DNA of 64,000 bases from assembly GCF_001632775.1 (NCBI RefSeq), contig NZ_CP015249.1:4382620-4446619 (forward strand). The letters are read 5' to 3'. The stretch comes from Dokdonella koreensis DS-123. GTDB lineage: Bacteria > Pseudomonadota > Gammaproteobacteria > Xanthomonadales > Rhodanobacteraceae. A program made the translations under genes and the position numbers. The notes under the pieces are model-generated. The model was given only the letters and a program-made list of their open reading frames with translations. It made no database searches and had not been told where the DNA came from. Positions 56,201 through 64,000 of the stretch are shown one piece after another. Position 1 is the stretch's first letter. The number at the start of each line of letters is the position of its first letter.

Positions 56201-59200
56201 ACGGTCACGACCAACGTATCGGGCAATGCGGTGGTCGACGCGGTCGCCAACGGTATCGCCGGTGGCTACGTCGTGACCGCCAGCATCGCGTCATCGTCGA
56301 ACGGCGATGCCACCTTCCGGCTGGCCAATCTGGTGTCGAGCGACCTGACGGTCACCGCCATCGGTGCGACCACCCAAAGCACGCCGGTCGGCCACGCGTT
56401 CGCCGACCCGATAGCGATCCGCCTTGCCTATGCGAACGGCGCCCCGGCTGCCGGCGTAACGATGATCTTCGCGACCGACAACAGTCCGTCGCAGGCGATG
56501 GCGACGCTGACCTCGACGGACGGCGAGTGCTGGAACGATCCGGTGCTCTACGTCGGAACCCGGTGCGAGATCACGACCGACGCGAACGGCGAAGCCCAGG
56601 TCAGGGCTACCGCGAACGGCCACGTCGGAACCTACACCTACTACGCGTACATCGAGACGCCCGCATTCGTCTATGCGGACTTCCAGCTGACCAATACCGA
56701 GGCGACCGGTGAGCCCAAGGTCGTCATCAGCCAGCTCTACCGGTCGAGCACGGCCACGGCGCCGTACAGCAACGACTTCATCGAACTGTTCAATGCCGGA
56801 GACGCGCCGGCGGACCTGACTGGATGGTCGGTACAGTACGCGACCGGCTCGTCGACGGCCTGGACGCCGATCGACCTGACCGACGTCCTGCTGCAGCCGG
56901 GCCACTACTACCTGATCCAGGGGGCGGTCGGGTCCGCCGGCACGCCCGCGCTTCCGGCGCCGGACGCGACGACGGACCTTCGCCTCAACAACCTGACCGG
57001 TCGGGTGGCGCTGGTGCGCACGGGAACGCTGCTGGACGGCGCGGGGTGTCCGACGAACACGGGCGATCTGGTCGACTTCCTTCGCTATTCGGCGGCGTCG
57101 GTCGATGCCTGTGGCTGGGGAACCGGGGCGCCCACGCCCACCTCGGCGCTGGCACTCAAGCGCCTGGGCGAGGGCTGTTCCGCCAGCCACGACAACAGCC
57201 GGGATTTCTCGCGGCAGACGCCGACACCGCGCACGACGGCGAGTCCCGCGCATGCCTGCGTGCAGCTGAACATCGAAGCCATCGGCGGCACGCCGCAATC
57301 GACCGATCCGAACACGGCATTCGCCGTGCCGCTGACCGTACGGGTGACCGACGAAGGCGGTGCGCCGGCGGACAACGTCACCGTGAGTTTCGCCGCGCCG
57401 GGCAGCGGCGCCAGTGCCGCGCTGTCGGCGGCGACGGCGACGACGAACGCGGCCGGCGAAGCCAGCATCACCGCGACCGCCAACGCGATCACCGGCCACT
57501 ATCAGGTGACGGCGACCATCGACGGCGCCAGCGTCGGTTTCGAGCTGACCAACGCCCTGTCCAACGTCACGGCGACGGCGATCGGCGGCACACCGCAATC
57601 GGCGCGCGTCAATCAGCCGTTCGCGGCGCCGCTGACCGTGCGGCTGACCGCCCAGAACGGCCAGCCGGTCGTGAACGTCGCGGTGACGTTCGCGGCGCCG
57701 GGCGGCGCCGCGGCCAGCGCCGCGCTGTCGGCGACCACGGTGACCACGGACAGCAACGGCGAGGCCCGCGTCGACGCCACCGCCAACGGCCGGGCGGGCC
57801 GCTACACCGTGTCCGCAACCATTGCCGATGCCCGCGCGGACTTCGTCCTGACCAACACCAACACGGTGGTGATCAGCCAGTTCCAGGCCGGTGACGACGG
57901 GTTCGTCGAGCTGTTCAACGCCGGCATCCAACCGCAGGATCTTTCCGGCTGGTCGGTCCAGACGGCGGCCGCCCCGTCTTCGAGCGTCTGGAGCCTGACG
58001 CCGCTCACCGGCGTCGTCCTGCAACCGGGCCAGTACTACCTGATTCAAGCGGGACAAGGCGCGGGCTGGCCGGCGTTGCCGGCGCCCGACGTGACCGGTG
58101 CCGCATTGGGATTGAGTACCTTCTGGGGCCGCGCTGCCCTGGTGGATACGACCGGTCCGCTGACCGGCACGTGCCCAGCCGATGCACGCATCGTCGATTT
58201 CGTCGGCTACGGATCGGGCATGACCTGCTTCTGGGGATCGCCGGCGCCGGCACACAGCGACGTATCGTCCGAGTTGCGCCGCGATCACGGCTGCGCCACC
58301 ACCGGCGACAACGGTGCTGATTTCGAGGTGGTCTTTCAGCCGGTCCGGCGCAGCACCGCCTCGCCGGTCTACCGGTGCGACCAGATCGACCTGGCGATCT
58401 CGGCGATCGGCGGCACGCCCCAGAGCGCACCCGTCCAGCACGGCTTCGCAACCCCGCTGGCGGTACGGGTCGTCAACGGTACCGGCCAGCCCGTCAGCGG
58501 CGTCGAAGTCGCGTTCGCCGCGCCGGCAGCCGGTGCCGCCGCGATCCTGTCGTCGACCACGGCGATCACCGACGGCAACGGCGAGGCAAGCATCACGGCG
58601 AGCGCCAACCAATGGGCTGGCCGCTATCCGGTCACTGCCCGCCTGGCGACCGACGCGGCCGCGCAGTTCGACCTGACCAATACCGGCACCTTGAGCGGGC
58701 CGCGGGTGGTGATCAGCCAGATCTATCCCGGCAGCGTCTCCGGCAGCGGCAGCTACTTCCGCAACTTCGTGGAGCTGTTCAATGCCGGGGACCAGCCGGC
58801 ATCGCTCTACGGGTGGTCGCTGCAGATCGGAGGCGCCGTGACGGCCCTGCCGGGCATGGCGCTGCAGCCCGGCCAGCGCTTCCTGATCGCGCTGGACGGC
58901 TACGGCGGCACCTTGCCGCCGGCCGACGCGAACGGTAGCGGCAATGCCGGAGCACCCTGGCTTGCGCTGGTGGCGGGTACGCAGCCGCTGACCGGCAGCT
59001 GCCCGGCCGGCGATGCGTCGATCATCGATTTCGTCGGCCATGGCACCGGCACCTGCGCCTGGGGCACGGTCGCGCCGGCCCCGTCCGGGTCGCGGGCATT
59101 GATACGCAACCAGAACGGCTGCGCCCATTCGGCCGACAACGCTGCGGATTTCAGCATCGCCGATCCGGTGCCGCGCAACAGCGCCAGCCCGTTCGAGCCG

Positions 59201-60469
59201 TGCGGCGGCAGCGCACCGGCAGCGCTCGCGGTGACCGTCCTCGACGGTGCCGGCCAGACCGCGGGATTGAACAAGCGTTTCACCCGTCCGCTGAAGGTCC
59301 GCGTCACGACCACCGGTGGTGTTGCGGCGCCGGGCCGCACCGTGAACTTCCTGGTGCAGGCCGAGGGTGCAACGGCAGCCTTGTCGTCCGTGGCGGTCGA
59401 GACTGACGGCAACGGCGAGGCCAGCGTGATCGCCACCGCCAATGCCGTCACCGGCCCCTACGCGGTGCGCGCCGTCGTCGGTACGGCACGCGCCGACATC
59501 GGCTTGAGCAATATCGGCGAACTGGATGCTCTCTCGACACCCGGCCAGCAGGCGTACGTCAATGCGCCGTTCCGCGAACTGCGCGTGCGTGTGATCAAGG
59601 AGCCGAGGCCCAACGGCAACGCCGAGGGACTCCCGAACGTCCCGGTGCAGTTCACCGCACCAGCCAGCGGAGCGTCGGCCCTGCTCTCGGCGACGACCGT
59701 CGTCACCGATGCCAACGGCGAGGCGCGGGTCGGTGCGGTCGCCAATGGCTTGGCCGGCAGTTACGCGGTCACCGCCCGCATCGCGGGAACCGCTGCGCCG
59801 GTGAATCTTGCATTGACGAACCTGACGCCCGATGGCTTCGCGCAACCGTGGGACGGCTGGTCGGTCGACGGCCTGAACCTGCCGCGCAACCGCAATGTCT
59901 GGGTCCGTGCGCGCGGCTTCACCGCGGACGGCTCGATCCATGAATCGGTGAAGCTGTTCTACCCGACCGGCGGCCATACCGCGACGCCGGTAGCCGGCGC
60001 GCACGGACGCATCGAGCCGGCGATCGCACAAGGCGGGGCCGCCGGCACGGTGCTCAGCTTCACGATCGTGCCGGACGCCGGCCATGGGATCTCCAGCGTC
60101 ACCGGCTGCGGCGGTTCGCTCAACGGGTCGACCTACCTGACGGCGCCGCTGGCGGCCGATTGCGAGGTGGTGGCGAGCTTCAGCGGCGGCGTGGCGACGC
60201 ATACGGTGATCGCGAGCGCCGGCGCGGGCGGAACGATCGCGCCGGCCGGCGCACAGACCGTGAACGAAGGCGAGACGATGAGCTTCCTGCTGATCCCGGG
60301 CGCCGGCCAGCAAGTGGCCACGGTTGCCGGAACCTGCGGTGGCGTCCTGACCGATGAGGTGTTCACGACCGCACCGGTGACGGGTGATTGCACGGTACAG
60401 GCGACGTTCCGGCCGGCCTCGACCGGCGACCGGATCTTCGTGGACGGCTTCGACGGTCCTTCGCCGTAG
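53270..60469 (+). CDS. Giant secreted mosaic protein: delta-60 repeats, Ig-like and lamin-tail domains
   Basis: Exported protein of 2399 residues; ATG 53270 is preceded by GAGGAAA, and the signal peptide is VASLALMLGQAAPVAAQ. Residues about 30-780 are roughly 14 delta-60 repeats (VQPDGKILIGGAFTAAG, RLNADGSLDAGF), a likely beta-propeller. About seven Big_1-like Ig domains follow (FAAPGSGASAALSAATATT, AGEASITATAN). Interspersed are three lamin-tail-like domains (VVISQLYRSS near 1150, VVISQFQAGDDGFVELFNAG near 1530, VVISQIYPGS near 1810). Two InlB-type B repeats (HTVIASAGAGGTIAPAG) come last before DRIFVDGFDGPSP. It lies 60 bp behind the protease, so they are probably co-transcribed. The role is likely at the cell surface (adhesion or matrix); there is no enzymatic motif. 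Confidence 0.85.
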   Translation: MLRSTLRHWMRVASLALMLGQAAPVAAQTAYDGFNPPAMNGFPTALAVRADGKILISGHFSLGNSGIARLFPDGSHDPTFVAGGFSSDTLLGMTVRANGDVLLVGESTAGNGGGAVALVTHDGSTVFHRFAIANGAVHSAVEQAAGKILIAGAFTEVMGQARPRIARLNADGSLDAAYVPPAGANGTITRLVSQPDGKVLAIGDFTTFGGRPRVRIARLNADGSLDAGFDLPTGANGSINSLAVQPDGKILIGGAFTAAGHAARNYVARMNADGSLDAGFPSGAGPNGPVNDIVFQTDGRILIVGHFLAVDGRPRTRVARLHHDGALDERYPPNDTLATGTLRAAAGVNAPVTAAALQRDGKVVVIGPFTEADGKPRSGVARLNTDGSLDANLEIGPYAPILGWQNGGTASVFNATTIQPDGKFLIGGQFDQSHGVPRKGIVRFNADGSLDLGFDPGAGASFPFGNGDAFSVASIVLQSDEKILVGGTFTSFDDVPSPGLVRLHRDGSRDATFSLPALYPSDNSIPAVSHIAVQPDHAVLVAGYIQTQEGGGYRKILRFLPDGSLDPSFRPYDFAATNPWTNYVIGLQVQNDGRILLNIVAGDTQAIHLRYMIRLYPDGSLDPSFHLNLDLTANGQNGGIDDVVVQPDGKILIFGGFKVIRGQPRTAITRLNAEDGSLDPSFVANVDPSTSPRIASVALQPDGSMLITSDLNYLIDGARTGKVARLLSDGRLDRRFDFTPPVGPYSAGFASRLAVDASGKTLMAGQFNWQYPGTQCCDSVARISPPEPARQALVLDTAQTHAEWLRASNGPEFNRTTFEWSVDGQTWALAGAGRLIPAGVGSVAAPWVLAVQAFDVQAGQVDTARQPGPYLASPMGQVARLMHIASLAGARTDAAPGRTADAAGAAAGDTEHATGGGRGGALKITATGGTPQNTVVGLPLVNGLGVRVTDVDNLPVADVPVTFSAPASGAGAVLSSTTVTTNVSGNAVVDAVANGIAGGYVVTASIASSSNGDATFRLANLVSSDLTVTAIGATTQSTPVGHAFADPIAIRLAYANGAPAAGVTMIFATDNSPSQAMATLTSTDGECWNDPVLYVGTRCEITTDANGEAQVRATANGHVGTYTYYAYIETPAFVYADFQLTNTEATGEPKVVISQLYRSSTATAPYSNDFIELFNAGDAPADLTGWSVQYATGSSTAWTPIDLTDVLLQPGHYYLIQGAVGSAGTPALPAPDATTDLRLNNLTGRVALVRTGTLLDGAGCPTNTGDLVDFLRYSAASVDACGWGTGAPTPTSALALKRLGEGCSASHDNSRDFSRQTPTPRTTASPAHACVQLNIEAIGGTPQSTDPNTAFAVPLTVRVTDEGGAPADNVTVSFAAPGSGASAALSAATATTNAAGEASITATANAITGHYQVTATIDGASVGFELTNALSNVTATAIGGTPQSARVNQPFAAPLTVRLTAQNGQPVVNVAVTFAAPGGAAASAALSATTVTTDSNGEARVDATANGRAGRYTVSATIADARADFVLTNTNTVVISQFQAGDDGFVELFNAGIQPQDLSGWSVQTAAAPSSSVWSLTPLTGVVLQPGQYYLIQAGQGAGWPALPAPDVTGAALGLSTFWGRAALVDTTGPLTGTCPADARIVDFVGYGSGMTCFWGSPAPAHSDVSSELRRDHGCATTGDNGADFEVVFQPVRRSTASPVYRCDQIDLAISAIGGTPQSAPVQHGFATPLAVRVVNGTGQPVSGVEVAFAAPAAGAAAILSSTTAITDGNGEASITASANQWAGRYPVTARLATDAAAQFDLTNTGTLSGPRVVISQIYPGSVSGSGSYFRNFVELFNAGDQPASLYGWSLQIGGAVTALPGMALQPGQRFLIALDGYGGTLPPADANGSGNAGAPWLALVAGTQPLTGSCPAGDASIIDFVGHGTGTCAWGTVAPAPSGSRALIRNQNGCAHSADNAADFSIADPVPRNSASPFEPCGGSAPAALAVTVLDGAGQTAGLNKRFTRPLKVRVTTTGGVAAPGRTVNFLVQAEGATAALSSVAVETDGNGEASVIATANAVTGPYAVRAVVGTARADIGLSNIGELDALSTPGQQAYVNAPFRELRVRVIKEPRPNGNAEGLPNVPVQFTAPASGASALLSATTVVTDANGEARVGAVANGLAGSYAVTARIAGTAAPVNLALTNLTPDGFAQPWDGWSVDGLNLPRNRNVWVRARGFTADGSIHESVKLFYPTGGHTATPVAGAHGRIEPAIAQGGAAGTVLSFTIVPDAGHGISSVTGCGGSLNGSTYLTAPLAADCEVVASFSGGVATHTVIASAGAGGTIAPAGAQTVNEGETMSFLLIPGAGQQVATVAGTCGGVLTDEVFTTAPVTGDCTVQATFRPASTGDRIFVDGFDGPSP

Positions 60470-60475
60470 CGGATG

Positions 60476-60509
60476 GTGCACTGCCGGCCGGTGCCGGCCG
60501 GCAGTGCAC
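60476..60509 (+). terminator. 34-bp perfect inverted repeat behind the giant gene
   Basis: 16-bp arms (60476-60491 and 60494-60509) are perfectly complementary around 2 bases, 7 bp behind the stop. It is very stable but has no U tract. Probable terminator or mRNA 3' end structure closing the first module. Confidence 0.6.
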
Positions 60510-60697
60510 GGCAAGTGCCCCTCCGTGCCAGAAGAGCGGCGCCTTTACCGACAGGCACGGTGTGACGGGAATGACGGGCATGGGGCCTGAGGGTCTCCGG
60601 CGCCAGCCGGGACGGTCCGGTTCTCACCGGCCCCCGCGCCAGACGCCTGCCGGGTCGGCTCACCACGGACCCGGGCATTCAGGCGGGGGCGCACCAC

Positions 60698-60703
60698 TAC
60701 AAT
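60698..60703 (+). promoter_or_regulatory. -10-like TACAAT, leaderless-type promoter
   Basis: TACAAT lies 6 bp before ATG 60710, with CACTACAATAGCC identical to the element at 47473. Confidence 0.6.
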
Positions 60704-60709
60704 AGCCGG

Positions 60710-63112
60710 ATGACCCGGCGCAGCTACCGATTCGGCGACAACATCCTCGATGTGGACGCACGTCGGCTGCTGTCCGCCGGCCGGCCCGTGCAGGTCCCGG
60801 CCAAGGTGTTCGACTGCCTGGTCTACCTCGTGCAGCACAGGGGCCGGGCGATCGGCCATGACGAACTCGTCGCGGCCGTCTGGGGCAAGACCGAGATCAG
60901 CGAGTCGCTGTTGCGCCAGACCATTCGCCGGGTGCGGAGCGTGCTCGACGAGGATGGCAGCCAGCAGAGCGTGCTTCGGACCGTTCCCGGCTTCGGCTAC
61001 CAGTTCGCGGCCGAGGTCGCGGTCGAGGACCGGCAGGACGGCCGGCCCGGCCTCGACGGTGCCGATCCGCGCAGCGCGCGCGCAGCGCCGCCGGCGGGCG
61101 ATGGGTCTGTCGTGGGCGATACGCCCGCGCGATCGCCGATCCGGCGGCGCGGCTGGCGCACCGCGATCGGCGTCATCGTGCTTGCCGCTGCCGTCACCGC
61201 CGTCGGGTTCGGATTCGACCGCTGGACGGCCCGCACGCCGGCTGCCGGGACGCCGTCGCTGGAAGCCGCCGCCGTCCTGCCGGTGGCGGTCAACACCGCC
61301 GACCCGACCTGGTCCTGGGTGCGTCTTGGCCTGATGGACTTGCTGGCGACGCGCCTGCGCAGCGGCGGCCAGCTGGTCGTACCGAGTGAAAGCGTGGTCG
61401 CGCTCGCGCGCGGCGACGCCGCGAACGACGGCAGCGACGCGATACGGACCGGCACCGGCGCCCGCTACCTGGTCGTTCCGTCCGCACGCCGGACCGACAA
61501 GGATTGGGTCGTCCGCCTCGAACTGCGCGAGGCGGACGGCGCCACCCGTGACGTCGAAGCGCGCAACGCCGATCTCGTCATCGCCGGCCGCCGCGCGGCC
61601 GATCAGCTGCTGGCCTTGCTCGGGAAAGCTCTGCCGGTCGATCAGGCCGGCACCGCGGACGCGCAAGCCGACGAACTGCTGGCGCGAATCAAGAGCGCCT
61701 TGTTGCGCGATGACGTCGACTCGGCGCGCGCGCTGATCGACGGCGCGCCGGCGCAGCTCCAGCGCTCGCCGGAACTGCGCTTCCTGCACGCCGACATGGA
61801 TGTCCGCAGCGGCCGATTCGACGAGGCGCAACGGCGCCTCGAAAGCCTGCTGGCCGAGGCGGGCGCCGAGGAAGCCCCGGTATTGCGCGCGCGCGTGCTG
61901 AACGGCCTCGGCCTGATCGCGGTCCGCAAGGAGCAGCCCGCACACGCGATCGCCCCGCTCGACGAGGCGATCGCGCTGCTCGGAGAGCGCAACGAGCCGG
62001 AGGTGCTCGGCAATGCCTACAACACGCGCGGCATGGCGCACTCGCGCCTGAGCCAGTACGACCTCGCCAGCGCCGATTTCGCGCGGTCGCGCCTCGCGTC
62101 GGAAATCGCCGGCAACATGCGGCTGCTCACGCTGATCGACAGCAACGAAGGCTTGCTGGCGATAAGCCGCAACCAGCCGGCCGCCGCGCTGCCGTTGTTC
62201 GAGCAGGCCGCCGAGCGCAGCGAGCGGCTCGGTATCCTCAACAGCTTCGCGCTGGCATCCGCCTACACGATCTGGATCCATCTGGCCCTCCTCGAGCCGG
62301 AGCGCGCACTGGCGCTCTACGAGGCGGTCTCACCGAAGCTCGATGGGCTGCGGAACCCGACCGGCGTGTTCACCATCGCGTTCTCCGGCGCCATCGCGCT
62401 GCAAGGCAACGGCCGTCTTTCCGAGGCGCGCGCGCAGCTGGACCGGCTCGCCGAGAATGCACAGGACACGGTCACCAAGGGCGTCGTGCGCGGCCAGCAG
62501 GCGCAGGTCGAGTTCGAACGGCGGCAGCTGCAGCCGGCGCTGACGTTCGCGCAGGAGGCCGTCGATCTGCTCGTCATGCCGGATGACGCAGGCACGCGCG
62601 CGCAGGCCTGGCTGGTGGTCGTGCGCGCGCTGCGCGGGCTGGAACGGTCCAGCGATGAGGCTGCAGCGCTGACGCGGTTCGCCGCCTGGGCCGAGGGTGT
62701 CGACAGCGCGCCGGTCCGCATGTCGGCCCGCATCGCCCAGGCCGAGCAGGCCTGGAGCGACCGGCGGTACGACGAGGCGATCGGCGACTACGAGGATGCC
62801 TTGCGCACTGCCATTGGCGAAGCCGTCCCGGCGGAGATCGCACTCGTCGTGACCTCGTACGGCGCGGCGCTGATCGAAAATGACCGGCTCGACCGTGCCA
62901 GCGCGGTGATCGGGCAGGTCGCGCGCTGGAGCGAGCACGATTTCGCCTGCGCGGTGGCTCAGGCGCGGCTGTACCGCGCCCTCAGGCAGCGTGAAGCGTG
63001 GCAGCTCGCGATCGATCGCGCGCGGCGGCTGGCCGGGGAACGGTCCCTGCCTGCTGGTGTCGCCACCTTCCCTCCTGAACCGACGATCGGTACCCCGGGC
63101 GCCGACCACTGA
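60710..63112 (+). CDS. Winged-helix/TM/TPR one-component membrane regulator (tandem paralogue)
   Basis: Regulator of 800 residues, highly similar over its whole length to the one at 47485: the winged helix is nearly identical (VPAKVFDCLVYLVQHRGRAI, GHDELVAAVWGKTEISESLL, VLRTVPGFGYQF). The linker differs and the transmembrane segment is at about 150-172. The periplasmic part shares NAYNTRGMAHSRLSQYDLAS and the end LAGERSLPAGVATFPPEP. The recognition region is conserved between the two, and both intergenic regions carry the same TCACGC pair, so the two regulators may bind the same sites. Downstream follow a decayed protease gene and a second delta-60 protein. Confidence 0.88.
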   Translation: MTRRSYRFGDNILDVDARRLLSAGRPVQVPAKVFDCLVYLVQHRGRAIGHDELVAAVWGKTEISESLLRQTIRRVRSVLDEDGSQQSVLRTVPGFGYQFAAEVAVEDRQDGRPGLDGADPRSARAAPPAGDGSVVGDTPARSPIRRRGWRTAIGVIVLAAAVTAVGFGFDRWTARTPAAGTPSLEAAAVLPVAVNTADPTWSWVRLGLMDLLATRLRSGGQLVVPSESVVALARGDAANDGSDAIRTGTGARYLVVPSARRTDKDWVVRLELREADGATRDVEARNADLVIAGRRAADQLLALLGKALPVDQAGTADAQADELLARIKSALLRDDVDSARALIDGAPAQLQRSPELRFLHADMDVRSGRFDEAQRRLESLLAEAGAEEAPVLRARVLNGLGLIAVRKEQPAHAIAPLDEAIALLGERNEPEVLGNAYNTRGMAHSRLSQYDLASADFARSRLASEIAGNMRLLTLIDSNEGLLAISRNQPAAALPLFEQAAERSERLGILNSFALASAYTIWIHLALLEPERALALYEAVSPKLDGLRNPTGVFTIAFSGAIALQGNGRLSEARAQLDRLAENAQDTVTKGVVRGQQAQVEFERRQLQPALTFAQEAVDLLVMPDDAGTRAQAWLVVVRALRGLERSSDEAAALTRFAAWAEGVDSAPVRMSARIAQAEQAWSDRRYDEAIGDYEDALRTAIGEAVPAEIALVVTSYGAALIENDRLDRASAVIGQVARWSEHDFACAVAQARLYRALRQREAWQLAIDRARRLAGERSLPAGVATFPPEPTIGTPGADH

Positions 63113-63248
63113 CGTTCGCTTGGCCGGCTGCCCCCTGAGGAGCCCAGGCCAGCACCCGCCGATCCTCCGTGGACAGGCCGACCTGGCAGGTGGGCCGGAT
63201 ACGACGCGCCATTGCAGTCGCGTGACAACGGCTCCTCCCAGGCGTGAA

Positions 63249-63275
63249 TCACGCGTTTTATCGGTTTTTTCACGC
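63249..63275 (+). promoter_or_regulatory. TCACGC direct repeat, 21-bp phase (possible operator)
   Basis: TCACGC at 63249-63254 and 63270-63275, start to start 21 bp, as at 50080-50106. A TATATC hexamer at 63317-63322 keeps the same 41-bp distance. Confidence 0.5.
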
Positions 63276-63398
63276 GAAATACATAGTCGTGACTGCGGTC
63301 GTTGCGGGTGGCGACGTATATCTGCGGGACTCAAACGGGGGTGGTCAGGTGCTGCGGCGCCGCATCGGCCTCCGGAACCTCCCAGAGGGGATCCACAG

Positions 63399-63656
63399 AT
63401 GCCAGCTCCACTTCGTGCGGTCGCATCGTCCGTACCGGAACGCACGGTCAGGACCTTCCTCGTCGCACCGGCGCCGGCGGCCAGCCTGGTTTCGATCCTG
63501 TTAGCGGCGTCGCATGCGCCCGAGGCGGATGCGCGCGCCATCGACGCCCCCGGCAGCGGCGTGCTGCGGGTCGACTTCGCCTTCGCCGACCCCGGCATCA
63601 CCGATCGCATCTTTCGCAGCGGCTCCGAACCGGCCGCCCTGCGCGAGTGGAACTGA
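63399..63656 (+). pseudogene. Remnant of the protease gene (both ends kept, middle lost)
   Basis: An 85-codon frame whose start region is homologous to the protease at 50231: a shared RAIASSVP/RAVASSVP stretch and an equally homologous upstream region. Its end (PGSGVLRVDFAFADPGITDR, then IFRSGSEP) matches the protease C-terminus (VSGVVRIDFDFAAPGVADRI). About 900 codons between, including the whole catalytic domain, are missing in frame. The tail motif is degenerate (IFRSGSEP for IFLQGFE) and extended by REWN-like residues. It may still be translated as a small secreted peptide, but it looks like a decayed paralogue. Confidence 0.7.
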
Positions 63657-63692
63657 ACACCGCATCGCGTCATCGACCCGAGGAAATCGAAC

Positions 63693-64000
63693 ATGTCGTA
63701 CACGTCAGTATTCCGGTACCTGCTGCCGATCGCGCTGCTCGCCATCGCGCTTGGAAAGGGTCCACCCGCCGCGGCGCAAAGCGCCTACGACGGCTTCAAT
63801 CCGCCGTCGTTGAACAACGGCTTCCCGACCAAGGTGGCCGTGCAGGCGGATGGCAAGGTTCTGATCGCCGGCTATTTCCAGCTCGACAACGACAGCATCG
63901 CGCGCCTGTTTCCGGACGGATCGCACGATCCGAGCTTCAGTATCCAGTCGTTCTCGACCACCCAGGTGCTGGATCTGGCGGTGCGCAGCGACGGCTCCGT
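63693..64000 (+). CDS. Second delta-60 repeat secreted protein, 3' part outside window
   Basis: Only the first 102 codons are visible. ATG 63693 has GAGGAAA 6 bp upstream; the signal peptide is YLLPIALLAIALGKGPPAAA. The mature start SAYDGFNPPSLNNGFPTKVA is followed by delta-60 repeats (VQADGKVLIAGYFQL, RLFPDGSHDPSF). It is clearly paralogous to the N-terminus of the protein at 53270 (AYDGFNPPAMNGFPTALAVR). By analogy a very long protein is expected to the right of the window. Confidence 0.85.
   Translation, partial: MSYTSVFRYLLPIALLAIALGKGPPAAAQSAYDGFNPPSLNNGFPTKVAVQADGKVLIAGYFQLDNDSIARLFPDGSHDPSFSIQSFSTTQVLDLAVRSDGS

Noticed and set aside
56291..60514. Minus-strand open frame of 1400 codons antisense to the giant secreted protein
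   Set aside because: Arg/Ala-rich shadow translation with no family features.

Overview
This window is high-GC DNA from a gammaproteobacterium, most likely of the Lysobacterales (Xanthomonadales), and something like Dokdonella (Rhodanobacteraceae) would fit. The basis is the gene order around the replication origin: rpmH-rnpA-yidC-mnmE in one direction, dnaA-dnaN-recF-gyrB in the other, followed by tonB-exbB-exbD-exbD and then pdxJ. I recall that order from Xanthomonas-type chromosomes. The taxon is an inference; I ran no search.

Layout. 1-2080: an AlaA-like aminotransferase (cut by the left edge) and rsgA. 2150-17572: three minus-strand modules, each made of a one-component membrane regulator (winged helix, one transmembrane segment, TPR-like periplasmic part) followed downstream by a large secreted protein; a lone VOC-fold gene lies between modules. 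17.7-20.4 kb: an AT-richer island with the 3' end of an RHS gene and several small unrecognised genes behind it. 20457-22595: another secreted beta-helix protein. 22977-30669: a DUF1704 metallopeptidase-like protein, a symporter-type hybrid histidine kinase, a phosphopantetheinyl transferase, and an overlapping ECF sigma / membrane partner / PDZ set. 30868-46574: pdxJ, the Ton motor genes, a TPR lipo- or secreted protein, gyrB, recF, dnaN, dnaA, the oriC region, rpmH, rnpA, yidC and mnmE. 46584-64000: a small DUF2380-like secreted protein, then two tandem plus-strand copies of the regulator/secreted-protein module. The first copy has an intact subtilisin-like protease and a 2399-residue mosaic protein. 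The second has a protease reduced to an 85-codon remnant and a second mosaic protein that runs off the window.

The most interesting signal is this repeated module. Five paralogous regulators (about 775-810 residues, all ending in an LAGxRPxP block) each sit immediately upstream, on the same strand, of secreted proteins of unrelated fold. Those proteins share a short motif close to I-F-x-D-G-F-[ED], usually at the extreme C-terminus. All five regulator genes have a TAnnnT -10-like hexamer only 6 bp (8 bp in one) before the ATG and no convincing ribosome binding site, which suggests leaderless mRNAs. The gaps between regulator and secreted-protein gene carry direct repeats phased at 11 or 21 bp, the geometry expected for OmpR/PhoB-type winged helices, with a different repeat word in each module. 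Together this looks like a family of self-contained, locally regulated secretion or surface-protein units. The role is inferred, not shown.

The core genes form the usual replication start (dnaA, dnaN, recF, gyrB), ribosome and RNase P (rpmH, rnpA), membrane insertion (yidC), tRNA modification (mnmE) and TonB energisation genes. I found no tRNA, rRNA, CRISPR array or intact insertion sequence.
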